Positions 1 through 14,696 of a stretch of 64,000 nt of DNA are shown here, piece after piece. The position numbers and the translations under genes are program-made. Each line of letters begins with the position of its first letter. Positions within the stretch are counted from its first letter, which is position 1. The stretch is from Coriaria nepalensis (lineage: Eukaryota > Streptophyta > Magnoliopsida > Cucurbitales > Coriariaceae), in contig CP114487.1 in NCBI GenBank assembly GCA_027186245.1, positions 4,645,001 through 4,709,000 on the forward strand, written 5' to 3'. The notes below the pieces were generated by a model, which ran no database searches, was not told where the DNA came from, and worked only from the letters and a program-made list of their open reading frames with translations.

Positions 1-637
1 TTTCCTTCTTCACTATTTATGTAACAAAAAACAAGAAGGGGTTCTGATCAACTATAAAAAAAATGGAAACTAAGAATACGGATCTTTGACGAATAGGTGT
101 AAGAATCATAAATTATTATTTCGACAACAAGAAAAGAAACATAAAGTCCAAAAGTATGAAATCTTAAAAAAATGTTGTCTTAACTTAAATGGGATATGAT
201 AGCTTCTTTATAATCTAACATTCTTGCCAATACATCATCCTAATTCTCTTACGGATTGAAATCCCTAATTAAAAAGATAGCTCGATGAGAAAAAGCTTCT
301 GCCGTAATAGATACTGTGAAGTCCGGATGAGAGCATGGTACTATTTCTCCTATTACGATAATCTGTTACTATGAAAATGTTTTGAAATATTAGGATTTTT
401 TTGTTTGTTTTCGATAAAGAATATATTTCAATAGTGCGATGCAAATCTTGAGTTGTACAAAGAAATCAATAGAGAACACATTCTTATTACTAAAATTAAA
501 TGTTACAGAAGAAAACTAACATTTTCTTTTTAACGTACAAAAGCTTTGTTTATTCTTTTTTCCTTAATATGGACATTGTATATGAAAATAATATTAATTC
601 TTGCAAATATGACAAACTATATAATACCGATTTGTCC

Positions 638-2821
<2,184 letters not shown>

Positions 2822-2937
2822 TGGTGCCGGATAAAGATTTGTGATATTTTGAGTATAGATTAGGGAAGAGAGAAGAAAAAGCCGAAGAAGGCAAGTTTTA
2901 TGAATGAATGAATATATGTAAGAAAGCCAACCCAACG

Positions 2938-2948
2938 TATATATATAG
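2938..2948 (-). promoter_or_regulatory. Probable TATA box of CKX-like copy A
   Basis: An alternating TA run lies about 117 bp upstream of the chosen start codon of copy A. Equivalent runs lie at the same distance in copies B and C. Confidence 0.55.
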
Positions 2949-3539
2949 GAGTGCGAGAGGGGCCAAGAAAGTTAAAGTTTACGGTAAGCTATTGGATACG
3001 TAGATATACATAACATTTTTTCCTTCGTTTTGCCTAGTTCAAAGACACGCTTTTGATCTTGATTTTCTTTATTCTTATTTCTTCCTTGGCATTGGCCGTT
3101 GGGCTTTGTAGAAATAAAATACAAAGTAAATTAATATGTCCGGTGTCATATATGCTAGACTAGATAAGGCGTAAACTATAAATACATAGAAGAAAGTTGA
3201 AGTATTCCATATCCGTCATTTTGACTTATTAAAACTTCAATTACATGCAAGATGGCTATGAAGAGTTTGAATACTTCGTATATTGACTTCACCAAAAGTA
3301 AAATCAAGTTCTGGTACGGTTTTCCCCATATCCAAGTGTCTGAATACTTTCGTATATCTAGAACAGAATATGAATGATATTGACGAAATATTACCGAACA
3401 GCAACAAGTTTGACCAAAAAGTTACGGAACCAAAGCCAAGTAAATTATCCATTGTTATCTGTAGGTATACTAGCAACAAATACGTACGTACAGAGCAATC
3501 ATCCTTTGTTTCCCAATCGCTTTCACATTAACATATTTT

Positions 3540-4760
3540 AACTTAAATTATCACGATTCCAACTTGTCTTACATAGTGTAGTGCTTAACCTCACACCCGA
3601 ACTTTAGACTTCTAAAGCTACTGATTGGGGTAGTAGTGAATTCCAAATTCGGTAATCGAAGAAAACTGATGATACCGACAGCAAATTTAGTCATTCAATT
3701 TCGTTTACCCCGTAAATATTAAAAAAAAATTCTGGGAATATTGACTTTGAGTTCGGTATTTGGAAAGATTAATATATATATATTATATATTTTTTTTTCT
3801 TAAATCCAAGTAGTTTATTGGTGAACGGGTAAGACTCATCGGATAAGAAAATCAGGATGACCCGCCCGATCTTCAATAAATCAATGCCTAACTTAGAGGG
3901 CGAGAGAGCTCTCAGAATAAAACACAAGAACATTATCTAAGCTAACATTTAGCGAAAGCATCAATATCAAAATTCGACTCTCTAAAAATTTGCGAAATAT
4001 TAATCAAAAAATGATTTCAACCAGAAGTGGAAAATGTTCCGCCGATGATAAAACGACCAAAGAGGGCACTCACGTGGATGGTTTGAATCAAACTTGTTAG
4101 AATACAGAACTCAAATAAACAAGAATAGAGAAAGTGTACAAACTGCAGAAAAACGAGATTATATTAAACTTGAATGTTCACAACATAAATAACAACAGAT
4201 CAAAACAGATTACAAACCTACCAACTATATCCATAAAATCAAGTAAAAATAAGATTGAAAGCTAAAGACTAATACAATTAATGATCAATTACATTACAAA
4301 CTATAAAAGTATGGCCTTTGCTATAAAGCATGCTGCATAAATAGTTCACCATGCTGTCAAAAGAGTCCAATAGACAATCCTGATCCAAATATGGTTCTTG
4401 GCGTCAAAAACTTAATCAGAAAAACCAAGACAATGGATAATGAGTGATGAAAGCAAAGATCCAGCCATCACAAACAAAACAACCTTGGACTTATTCTGCA
4501 AGCAATCAGACAAATAAAATTGCAACCGTCAACCTGTCCACCTATTGACCCTATTCAGTATATCGACTCATCGAGCCCTTCGATCCATCGACTCTACGAA
4601 CCTGTTGACCCATCGAACCATCGAGCCCGTCGACTCATCGAGTACTCAGTTGCAATAGATTATATCTTCTTCAGTTTTGATCCGATCCGACTGATTTTTC
4701 TTGCAACAAATTTTCTTTAGCTTCCTTCAATTATAGGAATAGTGGTCAATGCCAAAATTC
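3540..4760 (-). repeat. Upstream block shared with copy B, containing an LTR-like repeat
   Basis: In reverse complement this segment matches 9866-10960, upstream of copy B. It has two parts. Positions 3540-4095 are unique-looking CKX upstream DNA. About 4096-4760 is an LTR-like repeat whose edge in reverse reads TTCTAACA, and it contains a degenerate array of TCGA-rich units around 4540-4645. Both A and B carry the LTR-like insertion at the same place, so the insertion predates that duplication. Copy C lacks it. Confidence 0.6.
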
Positions 4761-4984
4761 ATCTAATACAAAAAAGTCAACTCTTTAATGAACTTAGGTC
4801 ATTCTCAAACTGATTGATTTTTAACAAATTGGTCTAAAGTCCTTAAGATAAGTGGTTGAGACTTCTTTGGAATTAGGAGAAGAAGAGTGGAGGTAAAAGA
4901 TTGTGGAAGAGAATCACCTTCATCTTACTACCAATATTTTACCAATTTCCTTTATAAATTAATTAATTTCCAACTAATTTGATC

Positions 4985-6480
4985 TACACAACCTATAAGA
5001 CATAGTTACTTGTATATAAATATTCAATACAACACTGCAGGCTCGAATGCAAAACTGCATACTTGTATATTGTTATTGCAAATATGACACATATCATGAT
5101 CTGCAAAAATAAGGTAGATACGACAAATAAAAATATCAAGTTGATAGAGAGATGTTGGTTTGAAATCGGACATAGCCATATTTGTGTAATATAATCTAAT
5201 ACATGTCCGAGCATCATCTAATTAACCTATCTTTTCGCTTACCTCCTACATGCATATGTTAAGTTAGAAAAAATTATTAATAACCATATCAAATAAAGGA
5301 AAGTACATGGTATGTATATATATAAATCAACATATATTATATATGCATGCATGAAATGAATTAAACTACAAACACTTACACTACAAAAGAAGAAAAATAA
5401 AAGTTTCCTATCACATGTGCCAAATAACATCATTATAATCTTCATTGTTTTCATCATCTTCTTCATCATTTTCACCATAATCGCCCACATCATCAACCTA
5501 TGTAGGAACATCATCAATATCATCTTCTTGATCACTTTTGTATTCTAAATCATAATATTGATCCTCTTGGTCATTACTGTGACGATGGGGCACCTTTAGT
5601 TATCTATTTGCATTTCAAAATTGAGCTGGAAAAATTATTAGATAAATGGAATTAGGCCATCTATGTGTTCCCTACTCAAAGACAAAAAGTTTGGTACATC
5701 TTCCCCGGACACATTGATAGCAGAATGATATTCATCTTCTTGTAATACATAGTGTGAATCTGTAGGGATCATTTACTTCGTGACAACGTTCCTGTTAGTC
5801 TGGAAAAGAGAACATGTGAGATGACGGGTAAGTTTTGGCATAAGGAATTGTCATGCAGCACTGCCGCTCCAGCCAGCATGTGCTACCGCAAGCAGCGACG
5901 CATATCCCAAGCTGTTGCTGCCTACGGTTAACCCTAGGATTTTCATGGACTTCGGCCGGTGATGCTAACACGGGTCGGGTTATAGGTTCAACCTATGACC
6001 CGCCCAATAAATAGGTTTGACTCATTTATTTTGTGGCCCAAAAATAATGTATTTTAGGTCCATGAACTTAATTTTGGATTTTTTTGAAAAATCAAAGAGC
6101 TTATTAGGTTTGACTCAAATAAGTCCGATATGCCAAATTACTAGGGATTGAGTTTGTTTTAGAAAACGGTTGGGCCCAAATTCATGATGGAGCAAGCTTG
6201 GGGAATGATGTAACACTTGAAGTCCTTATGTAATTTTTATTTATTTATTTTTTGTATTTTTTCTGAAGTTGTAAATTCTAGAAATACTCAAAATTCATGT
6301 ATTATTGGTTTGATTGATAACATATTCATGTATTATTCAGTTACATACCATACATGAATACCCACATAGTTTTATTTTAAGTCATACATCTCATAAATAG
6401 AAATATGAATTGTTCATTTGCTCAACAGCTTTGACACTGGGGTAGGGGAATAATTAGAATTGACTTATGATTTTCGGTTT
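4985..6480 (+). mobile_element. Copia-family fragment, inverted relative to 17880-19030
   Basis: Positions 4985-5080 match the reverse complement of about 18970-19030. Positions about 5855-6400 match the reverse complement of 17880-18470, including a GC-rich stretch (5865-5960) and a stretch ending in a gtgggtattcatg-type phrase. No coding motif is visible. It is a non-coding 5' portion of the same Copia family as the element at 14697-18937, lying next to copy A as that element lies next to copy C. Confidence 0.55.
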
Positions 6481-6499
6481 CCTTTTTCAGTTCATTACC

Positions 6500-7330
6500 T
6501 TTGGCTTGCCCTCAAACTTCGAAGAACTAATATTGCTCTCATTCTTAAATGATCCCTTTAATTATCTTATGGATTATATGAAAAGCTAGATGTTGTAAAA
6601 AGTATGATGTCATCTTAATGTCTATTAATCTTTTAACTAATAAAATTTAAGTCCTACATAAGTGGTTCTTCAAAATTTTATAAGATCAAAACCAAAACCT
6701 CCTAGAAAAGTTAGCTCTTAAGATCATCAAGATTCTAATTTTGTAATTCATAGTGATCTGTAAAGGGATCAAACGGATTCCTTCTTGGAACTCTAGTATC
6801 AAGGTGAGCATTCATAGAGATAGCAAGGGCAGTCTGGGCATGTTAGGTGGAAGCATTATCTTTAGAAATAATCTTTAGGACTTCATTCAGGTTGCCGTCA
6901 TCTTCCGGGATTCTATGCCTACCATGCTAACAGAACCTCTTACTATAGTTAGGTGATAGAAAATTTGCATTGATAAACTCTTTTATAAGGTTCACATCTA
7001 AACTGATTTTCTAGTTATTGGTTTACATGTTACTTGGTAGATACAAAATTTCCTCCCGATCAAGAAATTCAAAAGATAAAACACTAAATTTCTTTGTAGG
7101 TACATACTCTCTCTCTCATGTTTCTAGGAAAGCTAATAAGGTTGGAGATTTTTGCTTTGTAATATCAGTTTCTATACCAAACTAGATACACATTCTTATA
7201 TGTATCTACTATCTCTAAGGTTTTTAGATTAAGAAATTATGATGACAAGTTAGGCCTTGGGTTTCTTAAAAAAATATGTTCTTCGTTATACTCATGCTAT
7301 GTGAGAGCTTGATTTGGGTATTTTCATCCC
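6500..7330. other. AT-rich intergenic DNA, nothing recognised
   Basis: I see no open frame with family resemblance, no RNA gene and no clear repeat boundary in this stretch. It leads into the first Copia gag-like fragment. Confidence 0.5.
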
Positions 7331-7387
7331 TCAATAATTGACAAATATAAAGCCTTTCAAAATATCGGGTTATAAAGTCAATATCGT

Positions 7388-8010
7388 CTCAAACAAATAT
7401 GGCAAGAACTCATTTTTGTACAACCACTTACGGATCTCGCTACCTAACAAAAGCATGAATAAGATGAACAAGTTCTACATTTTCTACTCGGAGGAAATGA
7501 TTCATACTCGGCTCTTCATAGCCATATTCTAGCCATTGAATATTTATTCAGTATTAACAAGATATTTTCCACTTTATTTAAAGAAGGGCAGTAAAGATTA
7601 CTTCACATCTCAAATCCATGAGAGTCAATCATAATTAGTTTTTAATCTTTTTTTTTTCCTATCGTGAACAAGTCAATTCATAGGTACCTCACATGTACAT
7701 TACGGAAGTGTGAAAGTAAGATTATTTCATATTCGTAAAATGTGCAAGTGGGTGTTGGTTGAATATCCGTTTAAATGAACGTGAAAACTTGATATACACT
7801 AGAGAATTTAACATGAATTTAGGAGTACTTTCCTTATTCATAAAAAAATGTCCCTTGGAAACTACAGAATTACTATTTAAAGCTAACCATCTAGAAATAA
7901 AATAGCATTAGAAATGCTACGAATTTACAACTCCTAATTAGTATAGAATTATAATAAAAAAAATATTAATAACATTATAATTCCTAACAAACGAGGACTC
8001 ATAATTATAA
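7388..8010 (+). mobile_element. Copia gag-like fragment, repeat copy R1
   Basis: Plus-strand translation shows QELIFVQPLTDL, then FLLGGNDSYSALHS and STLFKEGQ, which resemble the UBN2/gag region of Ty1/Copia polyproteins, interrupted by stop codons. The segment recurs at 9365-9866 and 14050-14696 with the same downstream non-coding DNA (aattcataggtacct and cgtgaaaacttgatac phrases). It is a decayed, truncated gag. No LTR is attached. Confidence 0.6.
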
Positions 8011-8039
8011 CAAAATTGCAATAAAACGAGGTCTTGGTT

Positions 8040-8325
8040 TTGGTTCCGTCAGTTTTAGGTCAAATTGCTGCAATTCTAAAAAACTTGGTTCTTGTATTGT
8101 TTAGCCAATATCATATCTATATTCACTTCGAGTTACGCGAAAGTATTCAGGCACTGTAAATATTTTGGCCAAACACGGGGGTAAATACAATGTATTCAAA
8201 CTCTTACATATGGGAAAAAATGTATCAAAACTTGATTTGACCTTTAATGAAGTCAATATACGAAGTATTCAAACTCTTCATGACCATCTTTCATGTAATT
8301 GAATTATTAATAAGTCAAAGAGTTG
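8040..8325 (+). pseudogene. Detached CKX-like promoter fragment
   Basis: This stretch is a diverged copy of the distal promoter seen at 19105-19320 upstream of copy C. Shared phrases include tggttccgt, acgaaagtattcag and gtgaagtcaatatacgaagtattcaaactcttcat. It stops at aataagtcaaa and joins LTR-like DNA. No CKX exon follows, so it is a promoter orphan. Confidence 0.65.
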
Positions 8326-9104
8326 ACTTTTTGTATTCGACCACCATTCCTATAATTGAAAGAAGTTAAAACAAACTTATTGCAAGAATAATTAATCAGA
8401 TCTGATCAAAATTGAAAAAGTTATAGTGTATTACAGCTAAGTACTCGATGAGTCGACATACTCGATGGGTCGATTGGTCGACAGGTTCGATGACTCAATG
8501 AATCGACATACTCGTTAGGTCAATGTGTCGACAGGCTCGATGGGTCGTCATACTCAATGGGTCGATGGGTCAATGTACTCGATGGGGTCGATGGGTCGAT
8601 GTACTCAACGGGTTGACGATTGTAGTTTTAATTTATCTGATTGCTTGCAAAACAAGTTAGAGGTTGTTTTTGTGTGAGATGGATGGATCTTTGCTTCCAT
8701 CACTCATTTTCCATTCTCATAGTTGTGTTGATTAAGTTTGTGAAGCCAAGAACTATGTTTAAATTGGGTTTGTCCATTGGACTCTTCGATAGCATGGGGA
8801 ACTACTTCTGCAGAATAGCATCTCTTTGATAACATGGTGAATTGTTTCTGTGCAGTATACTTTGGTGCAGAATTTATAATTAGTTATATTAGTCTTTAGC
8901 TTTCAATTTTATTTTTAATTGATTTCATGGATGTCATTGATAGGCTTGTAATATGTTTTGATCGGTTGCTATTTATATTGTAAACATTGAAATTTAATAC
9001 AATTTGGTATTTCTGGTTGAAATCTTTTTTTATTGATATTTCGCATATTTTTAGAGAATCGAATTTTGATGTTGTTGATGCTTTTGCTAATGCTAGCTTA
9101 GGTA
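8325..9104 (+). mobile_element. LTR-like repeat copy S2
   Basis: This matches the reverse of about 4096-4760 and the plus-strand block starting at 9866. It includes the TCGA-rich array (8445-8632), a conserved phrase around ctttgcttccatcactcat, and the tail with tgtaaacattgaaatttaatac. Compared with 9866-10510 it lacks roughly 120 bp around the LTR 3' end; the deletion is flanked by ttctg on both sides. No coding capacity was recognised. Confidence 0.55.
8445..8632 (+). repeat. Degenerate TCGA-rich short tandem array
   Basis: About fifteen imperfect repeats of a roughly 10-12 bp unit resembling tactcgatgggtcga follow each other. A shorter array of the same unit, in reverse orientation, lies at about 4540-4645. 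The array lies inside the LTR-like repeat. Confidence 0.6.
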
Positions 9105-9341
9105 ATGTTCTTGTTTTTTCCAAGGGTTCGGTTGCTTCGGAAACCTTAACTCTATTTGATACAGATGATGACATCACTATTCAGCCATAGTTTTATAGTT
9201 CTGACCATGCAAGCCCTCAAAGTGCTCATAAACACTTATAACGTCTTGAATACTGAAATGATGAGATGAAATTGGTTGCAGGTTAAGTGGGTACGGGCAC
9301 TCTATACTAACTTCTCCGCATTTACATCGGATCAAGAGCTA
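9105..9341 (+). pseudogene. CKX-like gene fragment (intron 2 plus start of exon 3)
   Basis: From ttgttttttccaagggttcgg to gatcaagag, this is nearly identical to the second half of intron 2 and the first roughly 60 bp of exon 3 of the full CKX-like copies. It includes the ttgcag acceptor and codons for VKWVRALYTNF. It then breaks into Copia gag-like DNA. No other exons are attached, so it is a non-functional scrap left by rearrangement. Confidence 0.85.
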
Positions 9342-9364
9342 GATTTAGGCATTGACCACCATCG

Positions 9365-9866
9365 TCTCAAGCAATTATTGCAAGAACTCATTTTTGTACA
9401 ACCACTTATGGATCTCCCTACCTACCAAAAGCATGAATAAGATGAAAGTTCTAAATTTTCTACTCGGAGGAAATGATTCGTACTCTGCTCTTGGTAGCCT
9501 TATTCTAGCCATTGAATCTTTATCCAGTATTAACAAGATATTTTCCACTTTATTTGAAGAAGGGCAGTAAAGATTACTTCACATCTCAAATCCATGAGAG
9601 TCAATCATAATTAGTTTTTAATCTTTTTTTTTCTATCATGAACAAGTCAATTCATAGGTACCTGACCTGTACATTACGGAAGTGTGAAAGTAAGATTATT
9701 TCATATTCGTAAAATATGCAAGTGGGTGTTGGTTGAATATCCGTTTAAATGAACGTGAAAACTTGATATACACTAGAGAATTTAACATGAATTTAGGAGT
9801 ACTTTCCTTATTCATAAAAAAATGTCCCTTGGAAACTACAGACTTACTATTTAAAGCTAACCATCT
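9365..9866 (+). mobile_element. Copia gag-like fragment, repeat copy R2
   Basis: This is a near-identical repeat of 7388-7890 (R1), with FLLGGNDSYSALGS and STLFEEGQ visible in translation but an in-frame stop after TYQKHE. It is fused at its left to the CKX exon 3 scrap and at its right, near 9867, into the TCGA array of the LTR-like repeat. Confidence 0.6.
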
Positions 9867-10960
9867 ACGGGGTCGATGTGTTGACAGATCGACTGTTGTA
9901 GTTTTAGTTTGTCTGATTACTTCCAAAAGAAGTCGGAGTTTGTTTTTTTGTGTGATGGGTGGATCTTTGCTTCCATCACTCATTATCTATTTTCTTGGTT
10001 GTGTTATTAAGTTTGTGAAGCCAAGAACCATGTTTGGATCAAGTTTGTCCAATGGACTCTTTGATAGTATAGGGAACTGCTTCTGTAGCTAAGCAACTCT
10101 TTGACAATATGGTGAACTACTTTTGCAGTATGGTTTGCTGCAGAAGTTATAATTAATTGTATTAGTCTTTAGCTTTTAATCTTATTTTTACTTGATTTCA
10201 CGGATGTAGTTGGTAGGCTTGTAATTTGTTTCGATCTGTTGTTATTTATGTTGTAAACATTCAAGTTTAATACAATCTGGTATTTCTGCAGTTTTTGCAC
10301 TTCCTCTATTCTTATTTATTTTAGTTCTATTTTCCAACAAGTTTGATGCAAACAATCCACGCCAGTGTCCTCTTTGGTCGGTTCATAATCGGCGGAACAT
10401 TTTCCGCTTCTGGTTGAATCTTTTTTTATTAATATTTCGCATATTATTAGAGAGTCAAATTTTGATGTTGATGCTTTTGCTAATGTTAGCTTAGGTAATG
10501 TTCTTGTTTTTTATTCTGAGAGCGCTCTCTCCTTCTAAGTTAGGCCTTGCCTTATTGAAGATCAAGTGGGTCATCCTCATTTACTGATGTTATCCCTTTT
10601 TCTAAATGATATAAGTGGTAGAGGTCCTATCAAATTTAATCCTTATTTCCTTATCCAGATGGTCTTAATTGTCCACGGATAAACTATCTGGAATCTTTTT
10701 AAATTTATTTTTTAAAGTCTTTCAAAATATTGAACTAAAAGTGAATATTGCACTCATTTTTTTTTATAATGTTTACGGGTTAAAATAAATTGAAAGATTA
10801 AATTTGTTGCCTGTATCATCAATTTTCTTCGATTACTGAATTTGGGATTTACTACAATCCCAATCAAAAGAATTAGAAGTCTAAAGTTCGGGTGACAGCT
10901 TGCTTAAGCATTACAATATGTAAGACAACTTGGAATTGAACTTTTGCATTAACGTAAAAG
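9866..10960 (+). repeat. LTR-like repeat S3 plus upstream block shared with copy A
   Basis: Positions 9866-10345 are an LTR-like repeat, truncated on its left inside the TCGA array and ending in ttccaaca. Positions 10346-10960 are CKX upstream DNA matching the reverse of 3540-4095 (ggtcggttcataatcggcgg, tcttcgattactgaattt and similar phrases). This is the mirror of the block upstream of copy A. Confidence 0.6.
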
Positions 10961-11202
10961 TTGCAGTTTTAAGAGTTACGCTTCTGTAATTGAACTTTTA
11001 TGTGAAAGTTAAATTAATGAATATCATTTATATACAGTTTTTTGGTGAAGTCAATATACGATGTAATTGAAGTTTTAATAAAGAAAATCAAGATCAAAAG
11101 CGTGTCTTTGAACTAGGCAAAACGAGGGAAAAAATGTTATGTATATCTACGTATCCAATAGCTTACCGTAAACTTTAACTTTCTTTGCCCCTCTCCCACT
11201 CC

Positions 11203-11212
11203 TATATATATA
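11203..11212 (+). promoter_or_regulatory. Probable TATA box of CKX-like copy B
   Basis: A TATATATATA run lies about 117 bp before the chosen start codon, in the same context as in copies A and C. Upstream, at about 11050-11095, copy B lacks promoter DNA present in A and C: gaagtcaatatacga is joined almost directly to tgtaattgaagttttaata and then to agaaaatcaagatc. Confidence 0.55.
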
Positions 11213-11328
11213 CGTTGGGTTGGCTTTCTTACATATATTCATTCATTCATAAAACTTGCCTTCTTCGGCTTTTTCTTCTCTCTTCCCTAATCTATACTCA
11301 AAATATCACAAATCTTTATCCGGCACCG

Positions 11329-13503
<2,175 letters not shown>

Positions 13504-14049
13504 GGACGAACCGGTATTATATAGTTTGTCATATTTGCAAGAATTAATATTATTTTCATAATCAATGTTCATATTAAGGAAAAAAGAATAAACAAAGCTT
13601 TTGTATGGTAAAAAGAAAATATTAGTTTTCTTCTGTAATATTGAATTTTAGTAATAAGAATGTGTTCTCTATTGATTTCTTTGTACAACTCAAGATTTGC
13701 ATCGCACTCTTCAATTATATTCTGTATCGAAAACAAATAAAAAATCCTACTATTTCAAAACATTTTCATAGTAACAGATTATCATACTAGGAGAAATAGT
13801 ACCATGCTCCCATCCAGACATAATAGGATCCATTATGATCTCACAATATCTTATGTTTTGACCAAGTGGGATACCGGGTTGAATGCCTTCCGCCATGTGG
13901 GTTATCAACCTAAACAATTTACTATGGTAAGTGTTCTTGACTTATGAGTGGAGTAAATATCAAACACCTCTCTCTCTCACTCATACAAGTAGGAAAACAG
14001 TTCAAGGTAGATAATTTGAAGTACGCAATCCTTATTATTAGTAAAGTTG

Positions 14050-14696
14050 GTATGTGTTCATTTCTCTACAACCACTTACGGATCTCACTACCTACCAAAA
14101 GCATGAAGAAGATGAACAAGTTCACCATTTTCTACTCGGAGGAAATGATTCATACTCGGCTCTTCGTAGCCAGATTCTAGCCATTGAATCTTTATCCAGT
14201 ATTAGCAAGATATTTTCCACTTTATTTGAAGAAGAGCAGTAAAGATGACTTCACATCTCAAATCTATGAGAATCAATCATAATTAGTTTTTATTCTATTT
14301 TTTTCTATCAAGAAGAAGTCAATTCAAAGGTTGGACTATTGTTTCAATCTGATTATCGGCCATAACTCTAATGCCACCTGACATGTATATTACAAAAGTG
14401 TGAAAGTAGATTTATTTCATATTCGTAAAATATGCAAGTGGGTGTTGGTTGAATATCGCTTAAATGAACGTGAAAACTTGATACACACTAGAGAATTTAA
14501 CATGAATTTAGGAGTACTTTTCTTATTCATAAAAAAGGTCCCTTGGAAACTACAAACTTACTATTTAAAGCTAACCATCTAGAAATAAAATAGCATTAGA
14601 AATTCTAATAATTTACAACTTATAATTAGTATAGAATTACAACAACAACAAAATATGAATAACATTATAATTCCTAACAAAGGAGGACTCGTAATT
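14050..14696 (+). mobile_element. Copia gag-like fragment, repeat copy R3
   Basis: Of the three R copies this has the longest intact frame (14054-14242): QPLTDLTTYQKHEEDEQV followed by FLLGGNDSYSALRS and STLFEEEQ, resembling Copia gag (UBN2-like). Downstream non-coding DNA matches R1 to about 14696, where it abuts the minus-strand Copia remnant. Confidence 0.6.
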
